Source of the DNA: Streptomyces xinghaiensis S187
GTDB taxonomy: Bacteria > Actinomycetota > Actinomycetes > Streptomycetales > Streptomycetaceae
NCBI RefSeq assembly: GCF_000220705.2
Contig: NZ_CP023202.1
Coordinates: 3,782,001-3,846,000 of the forward strand
Direction: 5' to 3'
DNA: 64,000 bases
Within the stretch, counting starts at the first letter, position 1; every line of letters starts with the position of its first letter. Shown here piece by piece: positions 19,334 through 28,446 of this stretch. Below the pieces are notes generated by a model. The model ran no database searches and was not told the DNA's origin. It saw nothing but the letters and a program-made list of their open reading frames with translations. The position numbers and the translations under genes are program-made.

Positions 19334-20230
19334 ATGTCCTTGATCCACGCGCTCAAGCGGGCGCGGCCGTACTACTACGGTCTGCTGGCGCTCCTCATCG
19401 TGCTCGACCTGGTGTGGCTCGACGCCGTCCGCGGCGTCCCCCTGTGGGTCATCGGGCTGGTCGTGGCGTTCGGCCTCGCGGCCGAGTTCCTTCCCGCCCG
19501 CTCGCAGCGACGGCCCCGGGCCGAGCGGCGGGAGAACCCGGGGGAACCGCCGGCCGCCGAGGTGGAGCCGCCGGTCTCCGGGCGGTGGCGGGCGCTCAAC
19601 AGCCCGGCGGACAAGGTGCCCAGCCACGGCACCCGCGTCTACGGGCAGTCCCACGCGATCGACCTCGTGCGGGAGGCGGAGCCGGGGGAGCGGGCCCGGC
19701 CGGGGTTCGGCTGGTGGCCCGTCGTCCGCCGGAACCAGGACTTCCCCGCCTTCGGGGAGCCGGTACTGGCCGTCGCCGACGGCACGGTGGTCCGGGTCCG
19801 GGACGGGCGCCGCGACCATCTCAGCCGCACCTCCTGGCCCGCTCTGCTGTACTTCTTCGCCGAGGCCATGGTCCGCGGCTGCGGCACCCCGGCCGCCGTC
19901 GTCGGCAACCACGTGGTGCTCGACCTGGGGGACGGCACCTACGCGCTCTACGCCCATCTGCGCCGCCGGTCGGCGGCCGTCCGCGAGGGGGACCGGGTGA
20001 GCGCCGGGCAGCGGCTGGCCGGCACCGGCAACAGCGGCAACTCGACCGAGCCGCATCTGCACTTCCAGCTGATGGACCGCCCCGACCCCCTGGAGGCCCG
20101 GGGCATCCCGTTCCACTGGCGCGGCACAGGCGTGCCGGCGAACAGCGAGGTCTTCACGGTTCCGGCACCGGGGGGCGGCGGGGCCGGCGGGGGCGACGCG
20201 GCGAAGGGCGCGTCCGAGGCGGGCCGGTAA
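19334..20230 (+). CDS. M23 (LytM-type) peptidase, membrane-anchored
   Basis: 298 residues, ATG at 19334 behind an AGGGGGAA ribosome site. Two TM helices in the first 60 residues (LLALLIVLDLVWLDAV; PLWVIGLVVAFGLAAEF) anchor it, then a linker, then the peptidase domain from about residue 100. The zinc ligands are visible: His107 and Asp110 in QSHAIDLV, and His241/His243 in EPHLHFQLMD. The second conserved element is YALYAHLRRRSA. M23 enzymes cut peptide cross-bridges of peptidoglycan or activate other hydrolases. Whether the catalytic domain faces outside depends on the even number of helices, which would leave it inside. That topology needs checking. Confidence 0.85.
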   Translation: MSLIHALKRARPYYYGLLALLIVLDLVWLDAVRGVPLWVIGLVVAFGLAAEFLPARSQRRPRAERRENPGEPPAAEVEPPVSGRWRALNSPADKVPSHGTRVYGQSHAIDLVREAEPGERARPGFGWWPVVRRNQDFPAFGEPVLAVADGTVVRVRDGRRDHLSRTSWPALLYFFAEAMVRGCGTPAAVVGNHVVLDLGDGTYALYAHLRRRSAAVREGDRVSAGQRLAGTGNSGNSTEPHLHFQLMDRPDPLEARGIPFHWRGTGVPANSEVFTVPAPGGGGAGGGDAAKGASEAGR

Positions 20231-20331
20231 GGCGTGGCGGAGAGGGGTGTGACGGAGAGGGGCGTGACGGTTGGTCCGGATCCGAACGGCCTCCGGGCAG
20301 CGCCCCCGCGCCGGGCCCTAGGCTCGCCCGT

Positions 20332-21174
20332 ATGACCTCGCGAGCGCGCAAGCCACGCCCCCGCAGCTACGACCCCGCCCGGACCCGCGCGGCGCTGGAC
20401 GCCGAGGTACGGGCCGTACGGGAGGCCGTCCGCGTCCTCTGCGCGGCTCCGGACGCCCCCGAACTGCTGGAGGCCCCGTCCGGGCTGGCGGGCTGGACGG
20501 TCCGGGACCTGGTGGTGCACATCGCCGTCTGCCTGGACTTCCTCCCGCGCCGGCTGGCCGAGGAGCCGGGACCGGCCAAGCCGGACCTGGACCTCCAGGG
20601 GTACCTCGCCCGGTTCGGGTCGGAGGGGAAGGACCTGGCCGCCGGGGTCGCGGAGACGGCGGTGCGGGAGGCCGCCGCCCTGCCCCGCACCGGCGCGGCC
20701 GTACTGGACCGGTTCGACACCGCGGCGGCCCGGCTGGCCGGGACGCTCGCGGAGACGGACGCCCGCAGCACGGTCCGCACCCTCTTCGGGGTGATGACCG
20801 TCGACGACTTCCTGGTCACCCGGCTGCTGGAGGCGGTGGTGCACGGCGACGACCTGACGGCCGCCACCGGTACGGCCGTCTCCCACGACCGGCAGGCGCT
20901 GGCCGCGGTGGTCCGGCTCACCGCCGACGCGCTCGCCGCGAAGGCGCCGGGCGGGTCCGTCGAGGTGCGCGTTCCGCCGTTCGCGGTCGTGCAGTGCGTC
21001 GAGGGACCCCGGCACACCCGGGGCACCCCGCCCAACGTCGTCGAGACCAACCCGCTGACCTGGATCCGGCTGGCCACCGGCCGCAGGCCCTGGGCCGAGG
21101 CGCTGGACGCGGCCGAGGTCTCCGCGAGCGGCGAGCGCGCGGATCTCTCCCGGTTGCTCCCCGTCCTGGGCTGA
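20332..21174 (+). CDS. Maleylpyruvate isomerase/mycothiol-dependent enzyme-like, sterol-carrier-family protein
   Basis: 280 residues. The N-terminal half is a DinB-like four-helix bundle of the mycothiol-dependent maleylpyruvate isomerase family (LAGWTVRDLVVHIAVCLDFLPRRLAEE; VDDFLVTRLLEAVVHGDDLTAATG). The His of VVHIAV and of VVHGDDL could be the metal ligands. The C-terminal part (VEVRVPPFAVVQCVEGPRHTRGTPPNVVE, NPLTWIRLATGRRPWAEAL) is the SCP2-like domain found in these proteins. The ATG at 20332 has TAGGCT eight bases upstream, so the transcript may be leaderless. The substrate is not known. Confidence 0.8.
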   Translation: MTSRARKPRPRSYDPARTRAALDAEVRAVREAVRVLCAAPDAPELLEAPSGLAGWTVRDLVVHIAVCLDFLPRRLAEEPGPAKPDLDLQGYLARFGSEGKDLAAGVAETAVREAAALPRTGAAVLDRFDTAAARLAGTLAETDARSTVRTLFGVMTVDDFLVTRLLEAVVHGDDLTAATGTAVSHDRQALAAVVRLTADALAAKAPGGSVEVRVPPFAVVQCVEGPRHTRGTPPNVVETNPLTWIRLATGRRPWAEALDAAEVSASGERADLSRLLPVLG

Positions 21175-21581
21175 GAGCGGGCCACGCCGCGGCTCCGTGC
21201 CCGGGCCCCGCACCCTCCGGCCGGGTCTCCCCGCCGTGCCGGGGCCCGGGACCCACCGCCGTCCGGTGGCACCCCGGCGACGGCACGCGGTGCCTCCCCC
21301 GGCACGGACGCGGGCTCCGGCGGACCGTGACCTTCGACACCGCTCCCGGCCGCGGTGAACCGGGCCGCGGGGACCGCCGGCGGGCGGGGCCGAGCGGTCC
21401 CCGTCCGGCCGCGCCGAGCCCGTCCGCACCCGGCCCGGGCGCCCGTACACCCCTCCCACCAGGGGCTCCGCCGGTGTGCCGGACTCCGCGGGCTCCCGCC
21501 CCGGAGCCGTGGGGAACGGCGGTCCGGCCGAGTCCGCTCCGCCGCCGTCCGGTCCGGGAAAGCCCTTGCGCCACAATCCCC
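21175..21581. other. Intergenic region before the purF promoter, no gene seen
   Basis: About 400 bases, very GC-rich, with frames on both strands but Arg/Pro-rich translations that resemble shadow frames. I see no gene here. Confidence 0.4.
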
Positions 21582-21620
21582 GGTTCGGACGAACCCGCAA
21601 CCTGTCCTAGACTCGGTGAC
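21582..21620 (+). promoter_or_regulatory. purF promoter with overlapping palindrome
   Basis: A -10-like TAGACT (21608-21613) lies only seven bases before the purF GTG, so the transcript is probably leaderless. The -35 area overlaps GGTTCG-GA-CGAACC (21582-21595), a perfect 6-bp inverted repeat. Such overlap is typical of a repressor site. No regulator is identified. Confidence 0.5.
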
Positions 21621-23180
21621 GTGCCACGTGGTGACGGACGACTCAGCCACGATCTCCTTCCCGGGGAGAAAGGCCCCCAGGACGCCTGCGGCGTCTTCGG
21701 TGTCTGGGCCCCGGGAGAAGAGGTCGCCAAACTCACCTATTTCGGGCTGTACGCGCTGCAGCACCGTGGACAGGAGTCCGCGGGCATCGCTGTGAGCAAC
21801 GGCTCCCAGATCCTCGTCTTCAAGGACATGGGCCTGGTCTCCCAGGTCTTCGACGAGACCTCGCTCGGCTCCCTCCGGGGCCACATCGCCGTGGGCCACG
21901 CCCGCTACTCCACCACCGGTGCCTCGGTGTGGGAGAACGCGCAGCCGACGTTCCGTGCCACCGCGCACGGCTCCATCGCGCTCGGCCACAACGGCAATCT
22001 CGTCAACAGCCACGAGCTGGCCGCGATGGTCGCCGAGCTGCCCCGGGAGAACGGCCGCGCCTCCCAGGTCGCCGCCACCAACGACACCGACCTCGTCACC
22101 GCGCTGCTGGCCGGCCAGGTCGACGAGGACGGCAAGCCGCTGACCGTCGAGCAGGCGGCGCCGATCGTGCTGCCCAAGGTCCAGGGCGCCTTCTCCCTCG
22201 TCTTCATGGACGAGCACACCCTCTACGCGGCCCGTGACCCGCAGGGCGTGCGCCCCCTGGTCCTCGGCCGGCTGGAACGCGGCTGGGTCGTGGCGAGCGA
22301 GACCGCCGCCCTCGACATCTGCGGCGCGAGCTTCATCCGCGAGATCGAGCCCGGCGAGATGATCGCCGTCGACGAGAACGGGCTGCGCTCCTCCCGCTTC
22401 ACCGAGGCGCGTCCCCGCGGCTGCGTCTTCGAGTACGTCTACCTCGCGCGCCCCGACACCGACATCGCCGGCCGCAACGTCTACCTCTCCCGGGTGGAGA
22501 TGGGCCGCAGGCTGGCCGCCGAGGCCCCCGCCGAGGCGGACCTGGTGATACCCACGCCCGAGTCCGGCACCCCGGCCGCCGTGGGCTACGCCGAGGCCAG
22601 CGGCATCCCGTACGGTTCGGGGCTGGTCAAGAACAGCTATGTGGGCCGGACCTTCATCCAGCCGAGCCAGACCATCCGCCAGCTCGGCATCCGGCTCAAG
22701 CTCAACCCGCTCAAGGAAGTCATCCGCGGCAAGCGGCTGGTGGTCGTCGACGACTCGATCGTCCGCGGCAACACCCAGCGCGCCCTGGTCCGGATGCTCC
22801 GCGAGGCGGGCGCCGCCGAGATCCACGTCCGGATCTCCTCCCCGCCGATCAAGTGGCCGTGTTTCTTCGGCATCGACTTCGCCACCCGGGCCGAGCTGAT
22901 CGCCAATGGGCTGTCCGTCGAGGAGATCGGCAAGTCCCTGGGCGCCGACTCGCTCGCGTACATCTCGATCGACTCGATGGTCGAGGCGACGACGATCCCG
23001 AAGAACGAGCTCTGCCGGGCCTGCTTCGACGGCGAGTACCCGATGGACCTGCCGGACCCGGAGCTGCTGGGCAAGCACCTGCTGGAGTCCGAGACGGCGG
23101 AGCCGGACCGCACCGACGCGGACGGCCTGGTCTCGCCGACCGCCGGAGTCGGCGGCGCGGACGCCCTGCGCCGCCCGTAG
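21621..23180 (+). CDS. purF: Amidophosphoribosyltransferase
   Basis: First committed step of purine synthesis: PRPP plus glutamine gives phosphoribosylamine. 519 residues. A 22-residue propeptide precedes Cys23 (QDACGVFGVW), the N-terminal nucleophile after cleavage. The PRPP motif VVVDDSIVRGNT is intact. Cysteines in GCVFEYVY, WPCFFGIDF and LCRACFDGEYP fit the [4Fe-4S] cluster of the Bacillus-type enzyme. The start is the GTG at 21621, since the protein then begins VPRGDGRLSHDL. No Shine-Dalgarno is seen. purM follows after 116 bases. Confidence 0.97.
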   Translation: MPRGDGRLSHDLLPGEKGPQDACGVFGVWAPGEEVAKLTYFGLYALQHRGQESAGIAVSNGSQILVFKDMGLVSQVFDETSLGSLRGHIAVGHARYSTTGASVWENAQPTFRATAHGSIALGHNGNLVNSHELAAMVAELPRENGRASQVAATNDTDLVTALLAGQVDEDGKPLTVEQAAPIVLPKVQGAFSLVFMDEHTLYAARDPQGVRPLVLGRLERGWVVASETAALDICGASFIREIEPGEMIAVDENGLRSSRFTEARPRGCVFEYVYLARPDTDIAGRNVYLSRVEMGRRLAAEAPAEADLVIPTPESGTPAAVGYAEASGIPYGSGLVKNSYVGRTFIQPSQTIRQLGIRLKLNPLKEVIRGKRLVVVDDSIVRGNTQRALVRMLREAGAAEIHVRISSPPIKWPCFFGIDFATRAELIANGLSVEEIGKSLGADSLAYISIDSMVEATTIPKNELCRACFDGEYPMDLPDPELLGKHLLESETAEPDRTDADGLVSPTAGVGGADALRRP

Positions 23181-23296
23181 CCCTGCCGTTCCGCCGCCCC
23201 GCCCGCACCGGGGGCGCTGTCCACCGAGCCCCGAGCCCGAGTCCCGGCCCGGGCCACCGAGCCCCGAGCCACCGAGCGACGAAAGACTGAGGCGTC

Positions 23297-24388
23297 ATGT
23301 CCGAGAGCACCGCTGCCGGCCGTCCGACGGCGTCCTACAAGACGGCGGGCGTCGACATCGAGGCGGGCGACCGCGCGGTCGAGCTGATGAAGCAGTGGGT
23401 GAAGAAGGCCACCCGTCCCGAGGTCGTGGGCGGTCTCGGCGGCTTCGCCGGGCTCTTCGACGCCTCCGTCCTCAAGCGCTACGAGCGCCCGCTGCTGGCG
23501 TCCGCCACGGACGGCGTCGGCACCAAGGTCGACATCGCCCGCCGCATGGGCGTGTACGACACGATCGGCCGCGACCTGGTCGGCATGGTCGTGGACGACC
23601 TGGTGGTGTGCGGTGCCGAGCCGCTGTTCATGACCGACTACATCGCCGTCGGCAAGGTCCGCCCGGAGCGGGTGGCGGCCATCGTCAAGGGCATCGCCGA
23701 GGGCTGCGTGCTGGCGGGCTGCGCGCTCGTCGGCGGGGAGACCGCGGAGCACCCGGGCCTGCTGGAGCCGGACGACTTCGACGTCGCCGGGGCCGGCACG
23801 GGCGTGGTCGAGGCCGACCGCCTGCTGGGCGCCGAGCGGATCCGCGCGGGGGACGCGGTGATCGCCATGGCCTCCTCCGGTCTGCACTCGAACGGGTACT
23901 CGCTCGTCCGCCATGTGCTCCTCGACGGGGCGGGCTACGCGCTGGACCGCGAGATCCCCGAGTTCGGCCGGACCCTCGGCGAGGAACTGCTGGAGCCCAC
24001 CCGGATCTACTCGCTGGACTGCCTGGCGCTCACCCGCACCACCGAGGTGCACGCCTTCTCGCACATCACCGGGGGCGGCCTGGCCAACAACCTCGCCCGG
24101 GTGATCCCGGACGGCCTGCACGCCACCGTGGACCGCGCCACCTGGGCCCCGGCCCCGGTCTTCGGCCTGGTCGGCTCGGCCGGATCGGTCGAGGGCACCG
24201 AGCTGGAGAAGACGCTCAACATGGGCGTCGGCATGATCGCGGTGGTGGCGCCGGAGGGAGCCGACGCCGCCCTGGCCACGCTGGCCGACCGTGGTGTGGA
24301 CGCCTGGATCTGCGGTGAGATCACCGACCGCGGGGAGAGCGGCGAGCGCGCCGAGGCGGTGGCCCTGACCGGCGACTACGCCGTGTGA
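23297..24388 (+). CDS. purM: Phosphoribosylformylglycinamidine cyclo-ligase (AIR synthetase)
   Basis: PurM closes the imidazole ring, making AIR from FGAM and ATP. 363 residues, usual length. Signature blocks: YKTAGVDIEAGDRAVELMK, LASATDGVGTKVDIA, GMVVDDLVVCGAEPLFMTDYIA cut at the dimer site, GGETAEHPG and SSGLHSNGYSL, and HITGGGLANNLARVIP. It is the last purine gene of the cluster and probably shares a transcript with purF. A hairpin terminator lies about 105 bases after the stop. Confidence 0.97.
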   Translation: MSESTAAGRPTASYKTAGVDIEAGDRAVELMKQWVKKATRPEVVGGLGGFAGLFDASVLKRYERPLLASATDGVGTKVDIARRMGVYDTIGRDLVGMVVDDLVVCGAEPLFMTDYIAVGKVRPERVAAIVKGIAEGCVLAGCALVGGETAEHPGLLEPDDFDVAGAGTGVVEADRLLGAERIRAGDAVIAMASSGLHSNGYSLVRHVLLDGAGYALDREIPEFGRTLGEELLEPTRIYSLDCLALTRTTEVHAFSHITGGGLANNLARVIPDGLHATVDRATWAPAPVFGLVGSAGSVEGTELEKTLNMGVGMIAVVAPEGADAALATLADRGVDAWICGEITDRGESGERAEAVALTGDYAV

Positions 24389-24492
24389 CGGGCGGTACCC
24401 GGTATGCACGGTCGCCCCGGAACGGCGCACCACCTCGCGGCACCGGTCGTCATGACGGCCGGTGCGGCGGGACGGGCGACGCCGGAGGACAG

Positions 24493-24540
24493 CACAGAAC
24501 CCGGTCCGTGGGCGGGCCCTCGGACCGGGTCTGTTGTGTG
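24493..24540. terminator. Hairpin terminator between purM and the DUF3073 gene
   Basis: Arms AGAACCCGGTCCG and CGGACCGGGTCT pair across a 12-base loop, extended by further pairs of CACA/TGTG. It lies between two converging genes, so it may stop both. Confidence 0.75.
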
Positions 24541-24567
24541 CGTACCGGGGACGCGGACGCCGCCGCG

Positions 24568-24825
24568 TCAGGCGCGGCGGCGTGAGGAGTGGTCGGAGGC
24601 TTGCGCCTCCTCGTCCTCGTCCTCGTCGTCGTTGTACAGCTCCGCGTACTGTGCGTACGGGTCGTCGTCCGGCTCATCGTCCGCGAAGCGCTCGCCGTTC
24701 GGCGGCTGTTTCGTCGTCGATGCGCCCAGCTCGTCGGCCAGCCGTGAGAGGTCAGTCCCACCGCTGTTGTACTTCAGCTGGCGGGCGACCTTCGTCTGCT
24801 TGGCCTTGGCCCGGCCGCGCCCCAT
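24568..24825 (-). CDS. DUF3073 family protein
   Basis: 85 residues. The N-terminus MGRGRAKAKQTKVARQLKYN is the DUF3073 signature: very basic, then a turn, then SGGTDLSRLADELG. The C-terminal half is acidic (DDEPDDDPYAQY, NDDEDEDEEA) and likely disordered. The family is small, actinobacterial and without an assigned role; the basic/acidic split suggests an RNA- or protein-binding accessory. The ATG at 24825 begins the conserved MGRGRAK. It is co-directional with the dehydrogenase upstream of it but separated by an inverted repeat. Confidence 0.92.
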   Translation of the reverse strand: MGRGRAKAKQTKVARQLKYNSGGTDLSRLADELGASTTKQPPNGERFADDEPDDDPYAQYAELYNDDEDEDEEAQASDHSSRRRA

Positions 24826-25045
24826 GGCTCGACCCCCTCGATTGCGGGGCTCGACGGCCCCAGAGTCTTGACACGCGTTCATGATCCGGAGCGGACTCTC
24901 CGTGAAGAGGCCGTCCCGTAGGACTTCAACGGTACCTGCTTCCGCCGCCATACGGTACGTCGCCCGCAGGACGCGCCCCTCGGCGGGGTCCGCGAGGAGG
25001 ATCGTCCTCGCTGGTCAGCCCCGATTTTACCGAGTCTTCCGGATC

Positions 25046-25106
25046 GACCCGCCGACGGGTGGTGAGTCTTCTCTCGTCGCCTCCCGTCACCTCCCGTCGG
25101 CGGGTC
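25046..25106 (-). terminator. Perfect 14-bp inverted repeat after valine dehydrogenase
   Basis: GACCCGCCGACGGG (25046-25059) is exactly complementary to CCCGTCGGCGGGTC (25093-25106), with a 33-base loop of lower GC. Its place just downstream of the dehydrogenase stop suggests transcript termination or 3' protection. Confidence 0.55.
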
Positions 25107-25132
25107 ACCGGCGTGCGGCCGGGTGAGCGCCG

Positions 25133-26248
25133 TCAGGCGGTGCGGGCCTCCGCCATGCGCTGCTCGGCGATCCGGTCGGCGGCGACGGCGGGCGGGACGC
25201 CGTCGGTCCTGGCGCGGTCGAAGATGGCCAGCGTCGTGTCGAAGATCTGCGCCGCCTTGGCCTTCGCCCGGTCGAATTCAAAACCGAGCAGCTCGTCGGC
25301 GACCTGGATCACGCCACCGGCGTTGACGACGTAGTCGGGCGCGTACAGGATGCCGCGGTCGGCGAGGTCCTTCTCGACACCGGGGTGGGCGAGCTGGTTG
25401 TTGGCCGCGCCGCAGACGATGCGCGCGGTCAGCGCGGGCACCGTGTCGTCGTTCAGGGCACCGCCGAGGGCACAGGGGGCGTAGACGTCCAGGTCGGCGC
25501 GGATCAGGGACTCCGTGTCGGGCACGGCCACCACCCGCGGGTGCCGGGCGCGCACCCGCTCCACGCTCTCCGGCCGCACATCGGTGACCACGACCCGGGC
25601 ACCGTCCTCCACCAGGTGGTCCACCAGGTGGTGGCCGACCTTGCCGACCCCGGCCACGCCGACGGTCCGGCCGCGCAGGGTGGGCTCGCCCCACAGCGCC
25701 TGGGCGCTGGCCCGCATGCCCTGGAAGACGCCGAAGGCGGTGAGGACGGAGGAGTCGCCGGCGCCGCCGTTCTCCGGGGAGCGGCCGGTGGTCCACCGGC
25801 ACTCGCGGGCAACGACGTCCATGTCGGCGACATAGGTGCCGACGTCACAGGCCGTGACGTAACGGCCGTCCAGGGAGGCGACGAAGCGGCCGTACGCGCG
25901 GAGCAGCGCCTCGCTCTTCAGCCCGCCCTCGGAGACCGGGGCGGGGCTGCCGATGATCACGGCCTTGCCGCCGCCGTGCGGCAGCCCGGCGAGGGCGTTC
26001 TTGTAGGACATGCCGCGTGCGAGGTTCAGGGCGTCGAGCACGGCCTCCTCGTCGGAGGCGTAGGCATGGAAGCGGGTGCCGCCGAGGGCCGGGCCCAGGG
26101 CGGTCGAGTGCAGGGCGATGACGGCCTTGAGGCCGCTCTCGCGGTCCTGGCAGAGCAGGACCCGCTCGTGGCCGCCCTGCTCGGAGCGGAAGAGGGTGGA
26201 GATGGCGCCGAGGTCGCCGGCGGCGGTGGGGTGGGACGCGTCGGTCAC
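25133..26248 (-). CDS. vdh: Valine/leucine dehydrogenase (Glu/Leu/Phe/Val dehydrogenase family)
   Basis: NAD-dependent oxidative deamination of branched-chain amino acids. In Streptomyces Vdh supplies precursors for branched fatty acids and polyketides. 371 residues. Seen: the substrate loop GPALGGTRFHAYASDEEAV, the catalytic-lysine block MSYKNALAGLPHGGGKAVI, DVGTYVADMDVVA, and the Rossmann motif GVAGVGKVGHHLVDHL. The start is the GTG at 26248. The branched-chain specificity (versus glutamate) is inferred from length and the leucine/valine-type motifs. It is monocistronic. Confidence 0.93.
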   Translation of the reverse strand: MTDASHPTAAGDLGAISTLFRSEQGGHERVLLCQDRESGLKAVIALHSTALGPALGGTRFHAYASDEEAVLDALNLARGMSYKNALAGLPHGGGKAVIIGSPAPVSEGGLKSEALLRAYGRFVASLDGRYVTACDVGTYVADMDVVARECRWTTGRSPENGGAGDSSVLTAFGVFQGMRASAQALWGEPTLRGRTVGVAGVGKVGHHLVDHLVEDGARVVVTDVRPESVERVRARHPRVVAVPDTESLIRADLDVYAPCALGGALNDDTVPALTARIVCGAANNQLAHPGVEKDLADRGILYAPDYVVNAGGVIQVADELLGFEFDRAKAKAAQIFDTTLAIFDRARTDGVPPAVAADRIAEQRMAEARTA

Positions 26249-26514
26249 GGTGGTGACTCCCGGAGTCGCGAAGGGTGCCCTCCTGTGGGTGGGGAGGGCC
26301 GGTGAGGCACAGAGTAGAACCTCAACCGGCTCCGATCACCAGTGCCGTGGCGGAGGACCGGGGCGGGGACCGGAGCGGGCCGCCCGGGCCGCCGCGACGG
26401 TGCGCCGGTCGTGCGCCGGTGACGCGCCGGTGACGCCCCGGGTGGTGCGCCGGCGTTCCGGGGCACCGGGACGGCGGCGGCCCCCGGGTCCGTAGGCTCT
26501 GACGCGGAACGGAC

Positions 26515-27426
26515 ATGGACGCTCCGGACCCTCCCGCGGGCGGATCCGGGCTTGTGGACGGGAGTGAACGGGTGGGGCTGGCGTCATCGCTGTTCGTGCC
26601 GTACGCCGCGTATCTGCGGGTGTACGAGCCACTGGCGGCGTTTCCCGAGCCGGAGCGCTCGCACTGGTACCGCTACGCCGGGCGCGCCGACCCCCCGACC
26701 GCGCAGGACGAACTGCGCCGCTCGCTGGTGGACCTGCTGCCCACCCCGCCGGTCGCGGTGCCGGTGCACGAGAGCGGGGACGCCTTCGTGGCGGTCGTGG
26801 ACGGCGTCACCTGCGTCTGCCCCTGGCGGACCCGGCTGCGCGGCTGGGAGGCGCTGGAGGCGCTCCCCGAGCTGCTGCCCGCCCCCGTCCTGGACGCGGC
26901 CCTGCCCCAGGTGGTGCGCCGGCAGGCGGCGGACGACCACGAGCGCTGGCGGGAGCGCAATCCGGACGCCCGGCCGTGGATCCGGACCGCGACCTGGCAT
27001 GTGCCGGTGCGGTGGTTCGCGCTCTTCACGGCGGCGGAGCGGGAGTACGTCCAGCGGTCGGGGGAGGGGGACAAGGCCGAGGGGCCGGTGCTCCGCTACC
27101 GCACCCCGATGGTCGAGGCGAGACGGCGCGTGGCGCGTGGGCTTAGAGTTCTGCGTGAGGCGTTGAACGAGAGTCCGTTGATCGACGGCCTGGAGGATGT
27201 GGGTCGTTGGCTGGAGGAGTTTCACCCCCGCTCGCTGGTCGAGCTGGACTACGGGGGTCTGGTGCACGCCCTGACGGACGACTGGCTGGCCGGGGACCGC
27301 TCGGCCGCCGACGTCACCGAGGGGCTGGAGGCGCTGCGCGCGGGGGACGGCGTGCGGGCCGGGGAGGTGTACCAGCGGCTCGTGGAGCGCTGGCGCGAGG
27401 TCCGGGAACGGGAGTTCGCCAGCTGA
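26515..27426 (+). CDS. Conserved hypothetical protein upstream of bldC
   Basis: 303 residues, ATG at 26515. No signal peptide or TM helix. Notable segments: SLFVPYAAYLRVYEPLAAFPE, HWYRYAGRADPPTAQDELRR, a Trp-rich middle (IRTATWHVPVRWFALFTAAEREYV) and a helical acidic/basic C-terminus (EVYQRLVERWREVREREF). It looks like a genus-level Streptomyces protein. I recognise no catalytic motif or named domain. Its place beside vdh and bldC is a Streptomyces pattern, with no functional link visible. Confidence 0.8.
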   Translation: MDAPDPPAGGSGLVDGSERVGLASSLFVPYAAYLRVYEPLAAFPEPERSHWYRYAGRADPPTAQDELRRSLVDLLPTPPVAVPVHESGDAFVAVVDGVTCVCPWRTRLRGWEALEALPELLPAPVLDAALPQVVRRQAADDHERWRERNPDARPWIRTATWHVPVRWFALFTAAEREYVQRSGEGDKAEGPVLRYRTPMVEARRRVARGLRVLREALNESPLIDGLEDVGRWLEEFHPRSLVELDYGGLVHALTDDWLAGDRSAADVTEGLEALRAGDGVRAGEVYQRLVERWREVREREFAS

Positions 27427-28085
27427 CATCCGGGCGCCGCCGGGGCGTTCCCGTTCCGCTCCGGCGGGCCGGTCCCGCGGCGGTCCGGGCCGGTGCCCGC
27501 GCTCCGTCGGCCCGCCGTCCGGCGTCTTCCGGGACGTTCGGGGACGAACGGCCCGAGCGGGCCGGGGGGGCGAGCCGGAGGGCTCGGGCGCTTTCCGGCC
27601 GTACGGCTGACCGAGACCTCACCGGCGCGGGCGAGGCATCCCGGGCGTAGTGCCCGATCCGGGCCATTGGTGCAAGCGTGACGGAGAGCACTAATCAGGG
27701 CCTTGCTCTTTTCTCCCACCTGCGTGCCAAAATGGGACAAGGAGTCCCGCAAGGGCTCCTTCCGTCCATGTATGGGCGGATGGCTCTGTTATGCGCTCCT
27801 TGGTGGGGCTGGTGGTCACTGATCACGGTGTGACTGATCGTCACGAGCGGGTAACTGTCCGTTCTGGGCCGGTCCATCGGGATCCGTCGAGCTTGGACAC
27901 CTCGGAGGGCAATTCCATCGGTTTGGCCGACGCGGCTGGACAGATGGTGTAGTTGTAGTGCCGAGGACAAGCCGTTCGTCCTATAACCGACTCGGCCCGC
28001 GTCTGCCATTTCGGGCAACGCGGGTCAAGGTGCAGAATTTAGAGGAAAGAACCGTGATGGTTCGGTTCTCCCGAGGAGGCCGCTC
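27427..28085 (+). promoter_or_regulatory. Long bldC upstream region with leader hairpin
   Basis: About 660 bases with no supported gene. From 27660 the GC content drops well below average, as expected of a control region. An imperfect hairpin (AAGGAGTCCC/GGGCTCCTT, 27739-27761) could be an attenuator or the end of a short transcript. Just before bldC, AGAACC and GGTTCT (28048-28069) form a hairpin; the same stretch can alternatively pair GAACC with the nearer GGTTC. The ribosome site GAGGAGG (28073-28079) follows immediately, so this fold could affect translation. Confidence 0.5.
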
Positions 28086-28292
28086 ATGACCGCTCGCACC
28101 CCTGATGCCGAGCCGCTGCTGACCCCGGCTGAGGTCGCCACGATGTTCCGCGTGGACCCGAAGACGGTCACGCGCTGGGCCAAGGCCGGCAAGCTCACGT
28201 CCATCCGCACGCTCGGAGGGCATCGGCGCTACCGCGAAGCGGAGGTCCGCGCACTGCTGGCGGGCATCCCGCAGCAGCGCAGCGAGGCCTGA
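28086..28292 (+). CDS. bldC: Developmental DNA-binding protein BldC
   Basis: 68 residues: a MerR-type winged helix-turn-helix (LLTPAEVATMFRVDPKTVTR, WAKAGKLTSIRTLGGHRRYREAEVRALLAG) with no effector or dimerisation domain. This is the hallmark of BldC, which binds direct repeats by head-to-tail assembly. It holds Streptomyces in vegetative growth by controlling the onset of development. Length and sequence match BldC as I remember it. The ATG at 28086 has a strong GAGGAGG site. A hairpin terminator follows. Confidence 0.98.
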   Translation: MTARTPDAEPLLTPAEVATMFRVDPKTVTRWAKAGKLTSIRTLGGHRRYREAEVRALLAGIPQQRSEA

Positions 28293-28412
28293 AACACCTG
28301 CATAACCGGGCATTTCCGGGTCCCCCACGGTCCGGTTCGAGCCCACACCCCACCCCACGACAGGAGCCTGCCCCTTCAGGCTCCGGTCCCTTGTTCCTGA
28401 GGGCGCGTCGTC

Positions 28413-28446
28413 GATCGCGCTGGACTCCGCCGGGTCCAGCGCGATC
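28413..28446 (+). terminator. bldC terminator
   Basis: Perfect 13-bp stem GATCGCGCTGGAC / GTCCAGCGCGATC, loop TCCGCCGG, then TTT. A textbook intrinsic terminator by Streptomyces standards. Confidence 0.85.
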
